Assembly: GCA_029006735.1 (NCBI GenBank)
Contig: JAQXGN010000006.1
Coordinates: 1 to 50,156, forward strand
Origin: Caryophanales bacterium
GTDB lineage: Bacteria; Bacillota_I; Bacilli_A; RFN20; CAG-449
Reading direction: 5' to 3'
Length of the DNA stretch: 50,156 nucleotides
Shown here: positions 1 through 8,089 of the stretch, one piece after another
How positions within the stretch are numbered: the stretch's first letter is position 1
How the letters are laid out: each line of letters opens with the position of its first letter
Translations under genes and position numbers: made by a program
Notes under the pieces: model-generated
Told to the model about the DNA's origin: nothing
The model's input: only the letters and a program-made list of their open reading frames with translations
The model's database searches: none

Positions 1-626
1 TGGAAAATAAAAAGACCTCGCGATATGATAATTATGGTCTGGCAACCAAATTAACATAAAGGAGGTATCATTCATGAATGACGATTCTAGTTTATCACAC
101 ACAAGATGGAATTGTAAGTATCACATTGTATTTGTTCCAAAATATAGAAGAAAAGTAATCTATGGAAAATTACGAGCAGATATAGGAGCAATTCTAAGAC
201 AACTTTGCGCATACAAAGATGTCGAAATAATAGAGGCACACGCGATGCCTGATCACATAAACATGCTTGTGAAAATACCACCAAAAATGTCTATTTCAAA
301 TTTTATGGGATATCTCAAAGGTAAAAGCAGTTTGATGATATTTGAGAGATTTGCAAATTTGAAATACAAGTTTGGAAATAAGGTCTTCTGGACAAAAGGA
401 TATTACGTGTCAACTGTTGGCCTTGATACAAAAATTGTTGAACAATATATTCGTGATCAAGAAAAAGAAGACCTTATGACTGATAGTCTGTCAACAAAGG
501 AATATGTAGACCCTTTTAAAGGGTAGCAAGTATTGAGCACGGTTGTCAGACCTTCCATGGCCATTTATGGGTCGGTGGAGTATTAGCCCTTATAGGGAAC
601 AGTCAGAACAACGTGATTTCACGTTG
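1..626 (+). mobile_element. IS200/IS605-type insertion sequence, left end possibly outside the window
   Basis: The element consists of a single tnpA-type gene with flanking hairpins and no second orf. On the left, AGACC (13-17) and GGTCT (46-50) form an inverted repeat before the ribosome site. On the right, after the stop codon, there are two hairpins: CCCT/AGGG (587-597) and CAACGTG/CACGTTG (609-626, 7 bp stem, 4 nt loop). IS200-type elements carry imperfect subterminal hairpins rather than terminal inverted repeats, so the 609-626 hairpin is the probable right-end transposase recognition structure. The left border cannot be fixed, because the sequence starts only 73 bases before the gene. 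Confidence 0.8.
74..526 (+). CDS. tnpA: IS200-type Y1 transposase TnpA
   Basis: This 150-residue protein has the usual length of IS200-type TnpA, the single-strand HUH/Y1 transposase that moves the element by peel-and-paste. Family landmarks are YHIVFVPKYRRK near the N terminus, PDHINML (59-65), MGYLKGKSSLMIF (78-90), FWTKGYYVSTVG (105-116) and the catalytic-helix segment EQYIRDQ with nucleophile Tyr125 and Gln129. One point is odd: the metal-binding HUH motif reads His61-Ile62-Asn63, whereas the second position is normally His in this family, so the copy may be impaired. The start follows AGGAGG at 61-66 with good spacing. The gene ends in TAG. Confidence 0.95.
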   Translation: MNDDSSLSHTRWNCKYHIVFVPKYRRKVIYGKLRADIGAILRQLCAYKDVEIIEAHAMPDHINMLVKIPPKMSISNFMGYLKGKSSLMIFERFANLKYKFGNKVFWTKGYYVSTVGLDTKIVEQYIRDQEKEDLMTDSLSTKEYVDPFKG

Positions 627-651
627 GTACTATTTATAATATCTTATTATC

Positions 652-1818
652 TTATATGATATTTATTTCTTTTATAGAAGATGAATATTGACCTAATATA
701 GAATCTTTAAATAATTGATTACAACTTAATCTATAGGTAGTATCTAATATTCTATCGAAAATAGCGTAACTAATAATAATATTATAATAATCTTCAAAAG
801 ATTTAATCATAGTCTTTATTTCGTTAATATCTTTAATATTAATTAAAGCTGTTGATAAAGCATCAAGTATCACTCCATCTGCTTTACTAATTAAACATAT
901 TTGAGCATGGTAATTACTAGAATAACCAGTATCTGGATTTATAATATGACTTCTAAATACTGAATCTCCGTATTCATTGGTGGTAATAAAGTATTTTTCA
1001 TAATCACCACTAGTTGAAATATTATTCCCTCCAGCTACTTTAATAGTTAGTATTTGTGTTGATTGACCTTCTTTATTGTAATAAGCAGGTTCTTTTAGTC
1101 CAATAGAATAATAATCGCGTTCTTTTCCCGGAAAAACTCCATCTATATGAAGAGAAGAAGATCCTGCAGATACAATGGAAGATTTATCTTTAAATAGGTA
1201 ACTAGTTTGATCTAATACATAACCCTTTGAAAGAGCACCTAGATTAATATTTGTATAATAATTATTGGAAACAAGAGGGATCAAAGTGATTTCTTTTGCT
1301 TTTTCATCAACGATTAGATGCTCATCAATCGATTCATAAGAAGGAATAGTTTTTAAAGCTTCCTTAATATTATCTTCATCTGGATCTTCATTAATTACTT
1401 CGTTTTGATCAAACTTTTCTTTCCATATATCAATAACAGATCCCGTAAGAATATTCATTTTTCCATTTGTTAATTTTGTTAATTCTATGCCTTTTTTTAT
1501 TAATTCAACTAATGAATCATCTACTTTTACTTTTGTATTAGGATTATTATTTATTGTAAAAATATTGTTTATATCCTTATAAATAGAATAAGCGTCTACC
1601 ATTTTATGAAGAGAATATACTTTATTTTGAAAAATAGAAGATACCTCATTTAATTCAACCTTATCATACATTGTTATTGATACAACAGTATTTAATGGGG
1701 CATGATAAGTCATACCTTCAAAAAAACCAGGGCAAATAAAAGATTGTGGATTTACATTTGAATTAGTACATCCAGTCAATAACAATATAAGAGTTGATAA
1801 TAAAAATTTCTTTTTCAT
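652..1818 (-). CDS. apbE: ApbE-family FMN transferase lipoprotein
   Basis: This 388-residue lipoprotein has a signal with lipobox LLTGC (Cys17), so it should act on the outer face of the membrane. ApbE/Ftp proteins take FMN from FAD and attach it to Thr or Ser of exported proteins, using Mg2+. Family motifs are NLGALSKGYVLDQ, SAGSSSLHIDG (the usual LVNLGGN-type stretch is altered), STSGDYEKYF, HIINPDTGYSS and the metal-site DALSTALI segment. It lies about 95 bases downstream of a duplicated lipoprotein on the same strand, a possible substrate, but I see no clear ApbE acceptor motif there. A hairpin terminator separates the two genes (1861-1890), so this gene probably has its own or read-through transcription. 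Confidence 0.88.
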   Translation of the reverse strand: MKKKFLLSTLILLLTGCTNSNVNPQSFICPGFFEGMTYHAPLNTVVSITMYDKVELNEVSSIFQNKVYSLHKMVDAYSIYKDINNIFTINNNPNTKVKVDDSLVELIKKGIELTKLTNGKMNILTGSVIDIWKEKFDQNEVINEDPDEDNIKEALKTIPSYESIDEHLIVDEKAKEITLIPLVSNNYYTNINLGALSKGYVLDQTSYLFKDKSSIVSAGSSSLHIDGVFPGKERDYYSIGLKEPAYYNKEGQSTQILTIKVAGGNNISTSGDYEKYFITTNEYGDSVFRSHIINPDTGYSSNYHAQICLISKADGVILDALSTALINIKDINEIKTMIKSFEDYYNIIISYAIFDRILDTTYRLSCNQLFKDSILGQYSSSIKEINII

Positions 1819-1860
1819 AACGGCTTATATTATATTTAAATAATAATAAAAAGTAAAGAA

Positions 1861-1890
1861 AAAAGCCATAGATAAGAATCTATGACTTTT
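1861..1890 (-). terminator. Rho-independent terminator after the duplicated lipoprotein gene
   Basis: Read on the minus strand this is AAAAGTCATAGAT, a 4-base loop, then ATCTATGGCTTTT running into a T-rich tract that continues through 1855. It lies 22 bases beyond the stop of the 1913-2935 gene. Confidence 0.8.
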
Positions 1891-1912
1891 GTAAATAATT
1901 TTTTAAAAGATA

Positions 1913-2935
1913 TTATTTAGCAACTGGTTTGTCTGTGATAACGTCTTTTTGTGAGTAAGCAACAGCTTCTTTAGCAGCGTTAACAACACCGAGTTTGTTA
2001 ATTGTAACACCTGCGACTGTTTCGTCTTTATCTTCACATGTGAATGCAGCTACTTCAGCAACTGTTTTACCTGTAAAGAATGCATCAAGACTTTCCATTT
2101 GTGCTTTATATTCTTTACCGATTGGAGAAGCACCTGCCATAGCATAAAGGTCACCTAAATCTCTTTTTGATTTAATTGCTTGGCCTTGTTCTGCATTGTT
2201 AGAATATTTGTTTGCTACGAGTTCAACTGCGTCGCCTGATTCTGCAACAGCTGTTGTCCATGTTATACTGTCTGTGTATGAAGCAGCAACTTTTCCATCA
2301 ACAACTGCAGCACCTGAAATGAGTAATGATGCTTCGCCTTTTGATGATACGCCACCATCGATCATACCAACACCAGCTTTTACAGTTTTTGCTTTACCTG
2401 CATCAACTTTATGTGCATATGCATTTGCTAAAGCATCTTCGAATGCTGTAACTACGATTGTACAACCAGCCATATTTACTGGGCTACCAGCATGGTGTTC
2501 GCCGTCTTCAGTAACTTTTTCTGTAGCTTTGACTTCTGCAACTGTTTTACCAACAGTATATGCTGCCCAAGTATTGATTTGTTCATAAACTTCAGCAATA
2601 GCATTGCCATGGTCTTTCATACCGTAGTCTGTACCTAATTCTTGTTTTGATTTTTCGCCTGCTGTTTTGTTAACAGATTTAGTACCATTTTCTGCTGTAG
2701 CTACTGCAAATTTTGTTTGTGTAACGTCAGCTTGTGCTGATAATACTTTACCTGTAGCTTTGTCGAAAACTGCTGAAACAACTGTTGTATCCATTTGTTT
2801 GCCATTCCAGCTTGTAACATAACCAACGCCTAATTCGATATCTTTTGCTTCATCTTTAACTGGATTTCCGCCACATGAAGCTAATACACCGACAGATGCG
2901 AGTGCTGCAACTAATAATAATTTATTTGTCTTCAT
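1913..2935 (-). CDS. Lipoprotein with two copies of an LGxxYxM repeat domain, function unknown
   Basis: This 340-residue, Ala/Val/Lys-rich exported lipoprotein has its lipobox at VLASC (Cys21). The protein is an internal tandem duplication: residues about 34-172 and 185-325 align. Each half starts with GVG, has a GKV strand, then KSK-x2-LG-x2-Y-x-M (95-106 and 255-266) and GKTVAEV (129-135 and 289-295). I recall such domains from lipoproteins of Clostridia and related gut bacteria, where no activity is assigned. It sits upstream of an ApbE-type FMN transferase, which hints at flavin or redox work at the surface, but the classical D-x2-[ST]-GAT acceptor motif is not visible. A strong promoter and a good terminator suggest high expression. 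Confidence 0.7.
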   Translation of the reverse strand: MKTNKLLLVAALASVGVLASCGGNPVKDEAKDIELGVGYVTSWNGKQMDTTVVSAVFDKATGKVLSAQADVTQTKFAVATAENGTKSVNKTAGEKSKQELGTDYGMKDHGNAIAEVYEQINTWAAYTVGKTVAEVKATEKVTEDGEHHAGSPVNMAGCTIVVTAFEDALANAYAHKVDAGKAKTVKAGVGMIDGGVSSKGEASLLISGAAVVDGKVAASYTDSITWTTAVAESGDAVELVANKYSNNAEQGQAIKSKRDLGDLYAMAGASPIGKEYKAQMESLDAFFTGKTVAEVAAFTCEDKDETVAGVTINKLGVVNAAKEAVAYSQKDVITDKPVAK

Positions 2936-2969
2936 AATTTATTAAGTCCTCCCTTATTAGACGCCTATT

Positions 2970-2998
2970 ATTTTATCATTAAAAATTAATTATGTAAA
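2970..2998 (-). promoter_or_regulatory. Sigma-A-type promoter of the duplicated lipoprotein gene
   Basis: On the minus strand TTTACA (2993-2998) is followed, after exactly 17 bases, by TAAAAT (2970-2975). A GGGAGG ribosome site follows just before the start at 2935. Confidence 0.7.
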
Positions 2999-3050
2999 CA
3001 ATTATTTATAATAATTGATAAAAAGATACTAATTAATTTGAAAATAAAAA

Positions 3051-3072
3051 AAGATGATATTTATATCATCTT
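3051..3072 (-). terminator. Rho-independent terminator after rex
   Basis: AAGATGATAT (3051-3060) and ATATCATCTT (3063-3072) form a near-perfect stem. On the minus strand it is followed by a run of seven T (3044-3050). It lies 14 bases beyond the rex stop codon. Confidence 0.8.
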
Positions 3073-3085
3073 CTTAAATTTAATT

Positions 3086-3715
3086 TTACTTTTTATTATT
3101 TAAATGTCTAGATAAAATAGCTAATGAAGAAGCCATATTCTCGTTTTGGATGACAACATCTAAAGGAACATTAAGTTTTGTTGGTGCAAAATTCCATATT
3201 GCTTTACATCCAGCATCGACTAATTGATCACATATTTTTTGAGCAGCAGATGCAGGTACAGTGATGATACCAATTTTAATGTTGTTTTCTTTAATGGATA
3301 AGGCTAATTTATCCATAGAAAATACTTTAATACCTTTAATTTCATCACCAATAACAGATGGATAATTGTCAAAAGCAGCAACAATTTCTAAACCATATTC
3401 AAGGAATCCCTTATAACCTAATAAAGCTTTACCTAATGAACCAACACCTACTAATACAGCTTTATCTATTCTATTACATCCTAGATAAGTATTAATATCA
3501 GAGATTAGCTCGTTGATCTCATAACCAACTTTTGGTTTTCCACCAAGCTTACTTGCAGTTGCTAAGTCTTTTCTTACTTGAACATCATTTAAGTTTAGTT
3601 CTTTTGCTATTTGGCTAGAAGAAACATATTCTTCACCGTTTTTCTTTTTCTTTTTTAAAACATCAAGATAAAAAGGCAATCTTTTTAATGTTGATTTAGA
3701 AGCGTTTTCTTGCAT
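3086..3715 (-). CDS. rex: Redox-sensing transcriptional repressor Rex
   Basis: This 209-residue protein has the usual Rex length. It senses the NADH/NAD+ ratio and represses fermentation and respiration genes when NADH is low. Residues 1-75 form the winged helix, with the DNA-recognition segment NDVQVRKDLA (43-52). Residues 84-200 form a Rossmann fold with the dinucleotide loop VGVGSLG (89-95) and AAFDN (113-117) at the end of the second strand, then the TVPA stretch typical of the family. The ribosome site is AGGAG before the start at 3715. It is transcribed divergently from the hybrid kinase gene, and the 197-base gap holds candidate regulatory repeats. The last gene of this minus-strand block lies downstream behind a terminator. 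Confidence 0.95.
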   Translation of the reverse strand: MQENASKSTLKRLPFYLDVLKKKKKNGEEYVSSSQIAKELNLNDVQVRKDLATASKLGGKPKVGYEINELISDINTYLGCNRIDKAVLVGVGSLGKALLGYKGFLEYGLEIVAAFDNYPSVIGDEIKGIKVFSMDKLALSIKENNIKIGIITVPASAAQKICDQLVDAGCKAIWNFAPTKLNVPLDVVIQNENMASSLAILSRHLNNKK

Positions 3716-3787
3716 ATTTCAATTCTCCTACTTCATTACTATACAATATATTTTTTCTTTTGAAAAGTATTAATCAAATATATAAAA

Positions 3788-3828
3788 GAAACAGTTAAAA
3801 AACTTTCATTATGTTTTTTTAACTTTTC
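3788..3828. promoter_or_regulatory. AT-rich inverted repeat in the rex/kinase divergent region
   Basis: AGTTAAAAAAC (3793-3803) pairs with GTTTTTTTAACT (3813-3824) with one bulged T and a 9-base loop; flanking GAAA and TTTC extend the stem. It is followed by alternating ACAAT/ATTGT pentamers at 3831-3835, 3841-3845 and 3851-3855. The role is unknown; an operator for a divergent promoter is one reading. It does not match the 18-base Rex consensus. Confidence 0.35.
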
Positions 3829-3912
3829 AAACAATAAGTAATTGTGTATAACAATCAAAATCAATTGTTTTTTAGAAATGAAAAATATATCATAATTTTA
3901 GAGGAAGAAGCG

Positions 3913-6600
3913 ATGAAAAAGAAAAATAATTTTACATTACCATTAGTTATATATATTACAGCTGTAGTGTTTATTTTTATTGCGACTTTTATAGTTACTT
4001 TCGTATTGGGAATGGATTCTTTTTTGCTTAACTCATTGTACATTTTTTTGCCAGGTTTTTTAGTTATTACAGCAATTGTTATAGTTTATTACCTATTAAG
4101 TAAAAAGAGAAAGGCTTTTTATCAAAGAAAGATTGAAAACTTATCAAGGATTTATGATGTTTTGGTAAATGGAAACAAATTTGTTGTATTAATTGATATT
4201 AAAAATAATGTTGTTTTACTTAAAACAGCAAAATATGATGGTGATCCATCTTTTGTTGATAAGATTAAACTCACAAGTAATGAACTTACAATAGAAGAAT
4301 TCTTTAAAAGATATTCTGATATGTTTGAAATTAAAGAACTAAGTAATATCACTAAAGAATTATTAGAAGAAGTATATGAAAATGGAGAAACTGAATATCG
4401 TGTAGTTACTGTAATGAAAGAAAAGGATCGTAAGTTTCAATCTGTTCAAAGAATCGGCTTATTTTATGATAAAAATAATGGAGATTTTTTTGGTGTATTT
4501 TCTTCAAGAGATATTTCCTCTTCATATGAGGGATTTCTTGATAGAATGGCATATAGAAGAGAACAAATTAATAATTCTTTAGTAAAATTAATGCAATTAT
4601 CACATGACTTTATTATTGAAGTTAGTTTGAAGGAAGATACTTGGGAATTGTTTCAAAATGATTATAATAAAGTTACTTTTGAAAATGTTGCAAATTGTAA
4701 ATCATACGACCAAGCAAGCCAAATTGTATGTAATTCACTACCAGAACCATTCAATAAATTATTATATGATTTGATTAATAGAGAAACTCTTCTTCGCAAT
4801 TTTGAACCAAATAAATTATTAGTAAATGGTGAATTTCCAATTAATTCTATGTGTACCTGTTGGCAGGAGATTAGAGTTATTGCGATTGTAATTTCAGGAT
4901 CAAAATATTGTTATATATTAAGTAGAGATGTAACAGAACAAAGAAATGAACAAAGAAAACTTGAGGAAATTAATAATCGTTTAGAAATCTCATTAAGAAA
5001 TGAAACTCAATATTTTGAAGCATTGAAATCAAAAGCATTTTTAACTTTTTCAGTACTGTTGTCGCAAGGACAAATTGTTAATGGAATCACATATAAAAAA
5101 GATAATACTGATAATGAGATGGTTGGACTTGATAGTTTAAGAACTTGTACTGATTATAATGAATTCCATAAGTATTTTATTCCATTCTTATCCGAAAGTA
5201 CGAAAGAAACATATATTTCTAAATTAAATCTAGAAGCGTTACGTGAAGCATATGCTTCAGGAAATAAACAAGTTGAAGGTGAATTTGAATTCAAATTTCC
5301 AAATAATAAAATAAGATATTTAAGAACATCAGTTTTGCTTACTAAGGATATTTCATCAAATGAAACATATGCGTTAATTATTTGCTATGATATATCTCGT
5401 CAAAAAGAAGAAGAAAATCGTCAACGCGAGATTCTAATTTCTGCTTTAAATGAAGCAAAAGAAGCATCTCAATCAAAAACAGATTTTTTATCGAATATTT
5501 CTCATGATATAAGAACTCCATTAAATGCAATTGTGGGTATGACAGGAATTGCTAAAGAACATATTGATGACCGGTTAAAAGTTAAAGACGCACTAGAAAA
5601 GATTGAAACCTCAACATCACACTTATTGACTCTTATTAATGAAGTTCTTGATTTAAATAGAATTGAATCGGGTAAAGATAGATTAGATATAACTGATGTA
5701 AATTTCTTAAAATTTGTTGAAGAATTACGTGTGATGAGTTTTACTCAAGCGGAGACTAAAAATATTCATTTAACCTTTTTGCAAAAGAATATTATTTATC
5801 CTAATGTAATTATTGATGGAAATAAACTAAGTAATGCAGTATTAAATATTATTAATAATGCATTTAAATATACTCCTTCAAAAGGAAATGTAAAAGTTAT
5901 TGTTTCTCAAGAGTTTTCGCATCAAAAAGGTAGAGTAATATTAAGATTTGAAGTTGAGGATGATGGTATTGGAATGAGTGAAAAATTCCAAGAAAAACTA
6001 TTTGAACCTTTCGAAAGAGAAGCTAATACAACTAAAAGCAGTATTGAAGGTACTGGCTTAGGATTAGCGATTGCAAAAACCCATATTGATTTAATGAATG
6101 GTAATATTGAATGTAACTCTAAAATTGGTAAAGGAACAAAATTTATTATCACTGTTGATGTAAAAGTATCGGAAGCTGAAATTGAAGAAGATAAAGAAAT
6201 AGAAACAAAAATTATCGATATTACTGGATTAAGAATTTTATCTGTTGAAGACAACTTTATAAATAGAGAAGTTATTTCATCTATGTTAAAAGATAAAGGC
6301 GCGGAAGTTATTTCTTTAGAAGATGGAACTGATTTTGTAGAATATATGAAAACTATAAAAGAAGGAGAAATCGATCTTGTATTGTGTGATATTCAAATGC
6401 CAAAAATGAATGGATGGGATGCAACAAAGATAGTTAGATTAATGGATAATCCAGTTTGTAAAAAAATACCAATTATTGCTTTATCCGCGAATGCATTCAA
6501 AGATGATATTGAAAAATCAATTTCAGTAGGGATGAATGATCACATTTCAAAACCAGTGATGATTGATGAACTACTTCAAAAGATTTCAAAAAATCTATAA
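3913..6600 (+). CDS. Membrane hybrid sensor histidine kinase with C-terminal receiver
   Basis: This 895-residue signal-transduction protein takes the ATG at 3913 because GAGGAAG lies 6-11 bases upstream; an in-frame GTG at 3844 has no ribosome site. Two hydrophobic N-terminal segments (about residues 8-60) anchor it. PAS-like sensory regions follow. The kinase core shows phospho-acceptor His531 in SNISHDIRTPLN, the N box NAVLNIINNAFKYTP, the G1 box DDGIGM and the G2 box GTGLGLAI. The receiver (about 775-895) has the acidic pair in VEDN, phospho-acceptor Asp826 in CDIQMPKMNG and Lys880 in ISKPV. There is no HPt or DNA-binding output domain and no adjacent response regulator, so the partner lies elsewhere. 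Confidence 0.93.
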   Translation: MKKKNNFTLPLVIYITAVVFIFIATFIVTFVLGMDSFLLNSLYIFLPGFLVITAIVIVYYLLSKKRKAFYQRKIENLSRIYDVLVNGNKFVVLIDIKNNVVLLKTAKYDGDPSFVDKIKLTSNELTIEEFFKRYSDMFEIKELSNITKELLEEVYENGETEYRVVTVMKEKDRKFQSVQRIGLFYDKNNGDFFGVFSSRDISSSYEGFLDRMAYRREQINNSLVKLMQLSHDFIIEVSLKEDTWELFQNDYNKVTFENVANCKSYDQASQIVCNSLPEPFNKLLYDLINRETLLRNFEPNKLLVNGEFPINSMCTCWQEIRVIAIVISGSKYCYILSRDVTEQRNEQRKLEEINNRLEISLRNETQYFEALKSKAFLTFSVLLSQGQIVNGITYKKDNTDNEMVGLDSLRTCTDYNEFHKYFIPFLSESTKETYISKLNLEALREAYASGNKQVEGEFEFKFPNNKIRYLRTSVLLTKDISSNETYALIICYDISRQKEEENRQREILISALNEAKEASQSKTDFLSNISHDIRTPLNAIVGMTGIAKEHIDDRLKVKDALEKIETSTSHLLTLINEVLDLNRIESGKDRLDITDVNFLKFVEELRVMSFTQAETKNIHLTFLQKNIIYPNVIIDGNKLSNAVLNIINNAFKYTPSKGNVKVIVSQEFSHQKGRVILRFEVEDDGIGMSEKFQEKLFEPFEREANTTKSSIEGTGLGLAIAKTHIDLMNGNIECNSKIGKGTKFIITVDVKVSEAEIEEDKEIETKIIDITGLRILSVEDNFINREVISSMLKDKGAEVISLEDGTDFVEYMKTIKEGEIDLVLCDIQMPKMNGWDATKIVRLMDNPVCKKIPIIALSANAFKDDIEKSISVGMNDHISKPVMIDELLQKISKNL

Positions 6601-6606
6601 ATAATG

Positions 6607-6645
6607 AGCTATCGAATGAATATTTCATAACGATAGCTTTTTTAT
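6607..6645 (+). terminator. Rho-independent terminator after the hybrid kinase
   Basis: AGCTATCG (6607-6614) pairs with CGATAGCT (6631-6638). An inner ATGAA/TTCAT pair extends the stem, and a run of T follows. Confidence 0.85.
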
Positions 6646-6715
6646 TGAAGAATAAATACTTTATTCTTTAATTTATATTTCGTATGTTATAAAATTAATT
6701 TAAGGGTGATTAATT

Positions 6716-7588
6716 ATGAAACAATATTTAGATTTATGTCGCCATGTATTAGATAATGGCATGGTAAAAAAAGATCGTACAGGAACTGGAACGATTTCTT
6801 ATTTTGGGGAACAATTTCGTTGCGATTTAAGTGAAGGCTTTCCTTTATTAACAACAAAAAAAGTTTTTTATAAGGCAGTATTAGGTGAATTATTATGGAT
6901 TATTTCTGGATCTACTAATATTAGACCACTAGTATTACAAAATATTAGAATTTGGAATGAATGGCCATATAAAGCATATTGTGAATCAAATGACTATCAA
7001 GGGGAAACAATAGAAGAATTCATTGAAAAAATAAAAAACGATGAGGATTTTGCAAATAAACACGGCAATTTAGGCCCTGTATATGGCAAACAATGGAGAG
7101 ATTTCTTTGGTGTAGACCAATTATTGAAACTTGAAAAAGACTTAAAGGAAAATCCATTTTCAAGAAGACATATTATTTGTGCATGGAATCCAAAAGAAAT
7201 AGATAAAATGGCTTTACCTCCATGTCATGCATTTGTTCAATTCTATGTTTCTGGTGATGGTAAAAAGTTATCTTGTCAATTATATCAAAGAAGTGCAGAT
7301 ATATTTTTAGGTGTTCCATTTAATATTGCATCATATTCAACATTACTTGCTATTATGGCAGATACTTGTGGATATGAAGTTGGTGAATTTGTTCATACTT
7401 TTGGTGATGCACACATCTATTTAGACCATGTAGATTTAATTAAACAACAACTTGAAAGAGAGCCAAGAAAATTGCCTAGATTAATTATTAAAAATCATCA
7501 TAGTAGTGTTGTTGATTATAAATATGAAGATTTTGAAATTGTTGATTATGATCCATATCCTGCAATTAAAGGCAAGGTATCTGTATAA
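6716..7588 (+). CDS. thyA: Thymidylate synthase
   Basis: This 290-residue ThyA makes dTMP from dUMP using methylene-tetrahydrofolate, in the cytoplasm. It shows the folate/dUMP-site N-terminal stretch KKDRTGTGT, the catalytic Cys170 in ALPPCHAF, QRSADIFLGVPFNIASY and the C-terminal KGKVSV end expected of a full-length enzyme. A ribosome site (AAGGGTGA) precedes the start. The stop overlaps the folA start by one base (TAATG), so the two are translationally coupled. This pairing makes sense because ThyA releases dihydrofolate, which FolA recycles. Confidence 0.98.
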   Translation: MKQYLDLCRHVLDNGMVKKDRTGTGTISYFGEQFRCDLSEGFPLLTTKKVFYKAVLGELLWIISGSTNIRPLVLQNIRIWNEWPYKAYCESNDYQGETIEEFIEKIKNDEDFANKHGNLGPVYGKQWRDFFGVDQLLKLEKDLKENPFSRRHIICAWNPKEIDKMALPPCHAFVQFYVSGDGKKLSCQLYQRSADIFLGVPFNIASYSTLLAIMADTCGYEVGEFVHTFGDAHIYLDHVDLIKQQLEREPRKLPRLIIKNHHSSVVDYKYEDFEIVDYDPYPAIKGKVSV

Positions 7589-8052
7589 TGTTTAAAATTA
7601 TTGTTGCACACGATCCAAATAGAATTATTGGTAATGGTCCAGATATTCCCTGGCATATATCGGAAGATTTCAAGCATTTTAAACAAACGACATTAGGACA
7701 TACTATTGTTTATGGTAGTACTACTTATAAATCAATTGGACACGCTTTACCTAATAGAAAAAATGTTGTTCTTAATTTTTCAAAAGACTTTGACGCTCCA
7801 GGGTGTGAAGTTGTCACATCAATCGATGAAATTATCGAAAGATATAAAAATAGCGAGGAAGTAGTATTTATTTGTGGGGGAGCATCCATTTATCGTCAAA
7901 TGTTAGAACATTGTGATGAATTAATCATTTCGGAAGTAAAGAAAGAGTATGTTGGCAATATTTATTTCCCAGAATATAAAGATAAATTTGAATTGTTTAA
8001 AGAAGATCCACGGGAAGAATTTGTTATTAAATATTATAGAAAAATAAAATAA
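7588..8052 (+). CDS. folA: Dihydrofolate reductase
   Basis: This 154-residue enzyme reduces dihydrofolate with NADPH and completes the thymidylate cycle with the overlapping thyA. Visible landmarks are the N-terminal strand with IIGN, PW followed by the catalytic acid Asp27 in HISEDFKHFK, SIGHALPNRKNVV and the NADPH loop CGGASIYRQ. The usual MGRKT stretch reads YGSTTYKS, so the Arg that normally contacts the cofactor phosphate is Ser here; the rest of the fold looks intact. A bidirectional terminator follows immediately. Confidence 0.96.
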   Translation: MFKIIVAHDPNRIIGNGPDIPWHISEDFKHFKQTTLGHTIVYGSTTYKSIGHALPNRKNVVLNFSKDFDAPGCEVVTSIDEIIERYKNSEEVVFICGGASIYRQMLEHCDELIISEVKKEYVGNIYFPEYKDKFELFKEDPREEFVIKYYRKIK

Positions 8053-8061
8053 TGATATTAA

Positions 8062-8087
8062 AAAAGTGCGTGTATTCGCACTTTTTA
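8062..8087. terminator. Bidirectional terminator between folA and the acyltransferase pair
   Basis: AAAAAGTGCG (8062-8071), a 6-base loop and CGCACTTTTT (8078-8087) form a hairpin with A and T tracts at both sides. It serves folA on plus and the convergent gene ending at 8090 on minus. Confidence 0.9.
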
Positions 8088-8089
8088 TT

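Noticed and set aside
2196-2588. Plus-strand ORF of 130 codons inside the duplicated lipoprotein gene
   Set aside because: It lies antisense to a well-supported lipoprotein with promoter, signal and terminator. It is an echo of the Ala-rich codon pattern, and has no ribosome site.
3841-3855. Possible Rex operator ATTGT-5-ACAAT
   Set aside because: Total length is 15 bases and the 18-base spacing of the Rex consensus is not met; kept only as part of the repeat observation.
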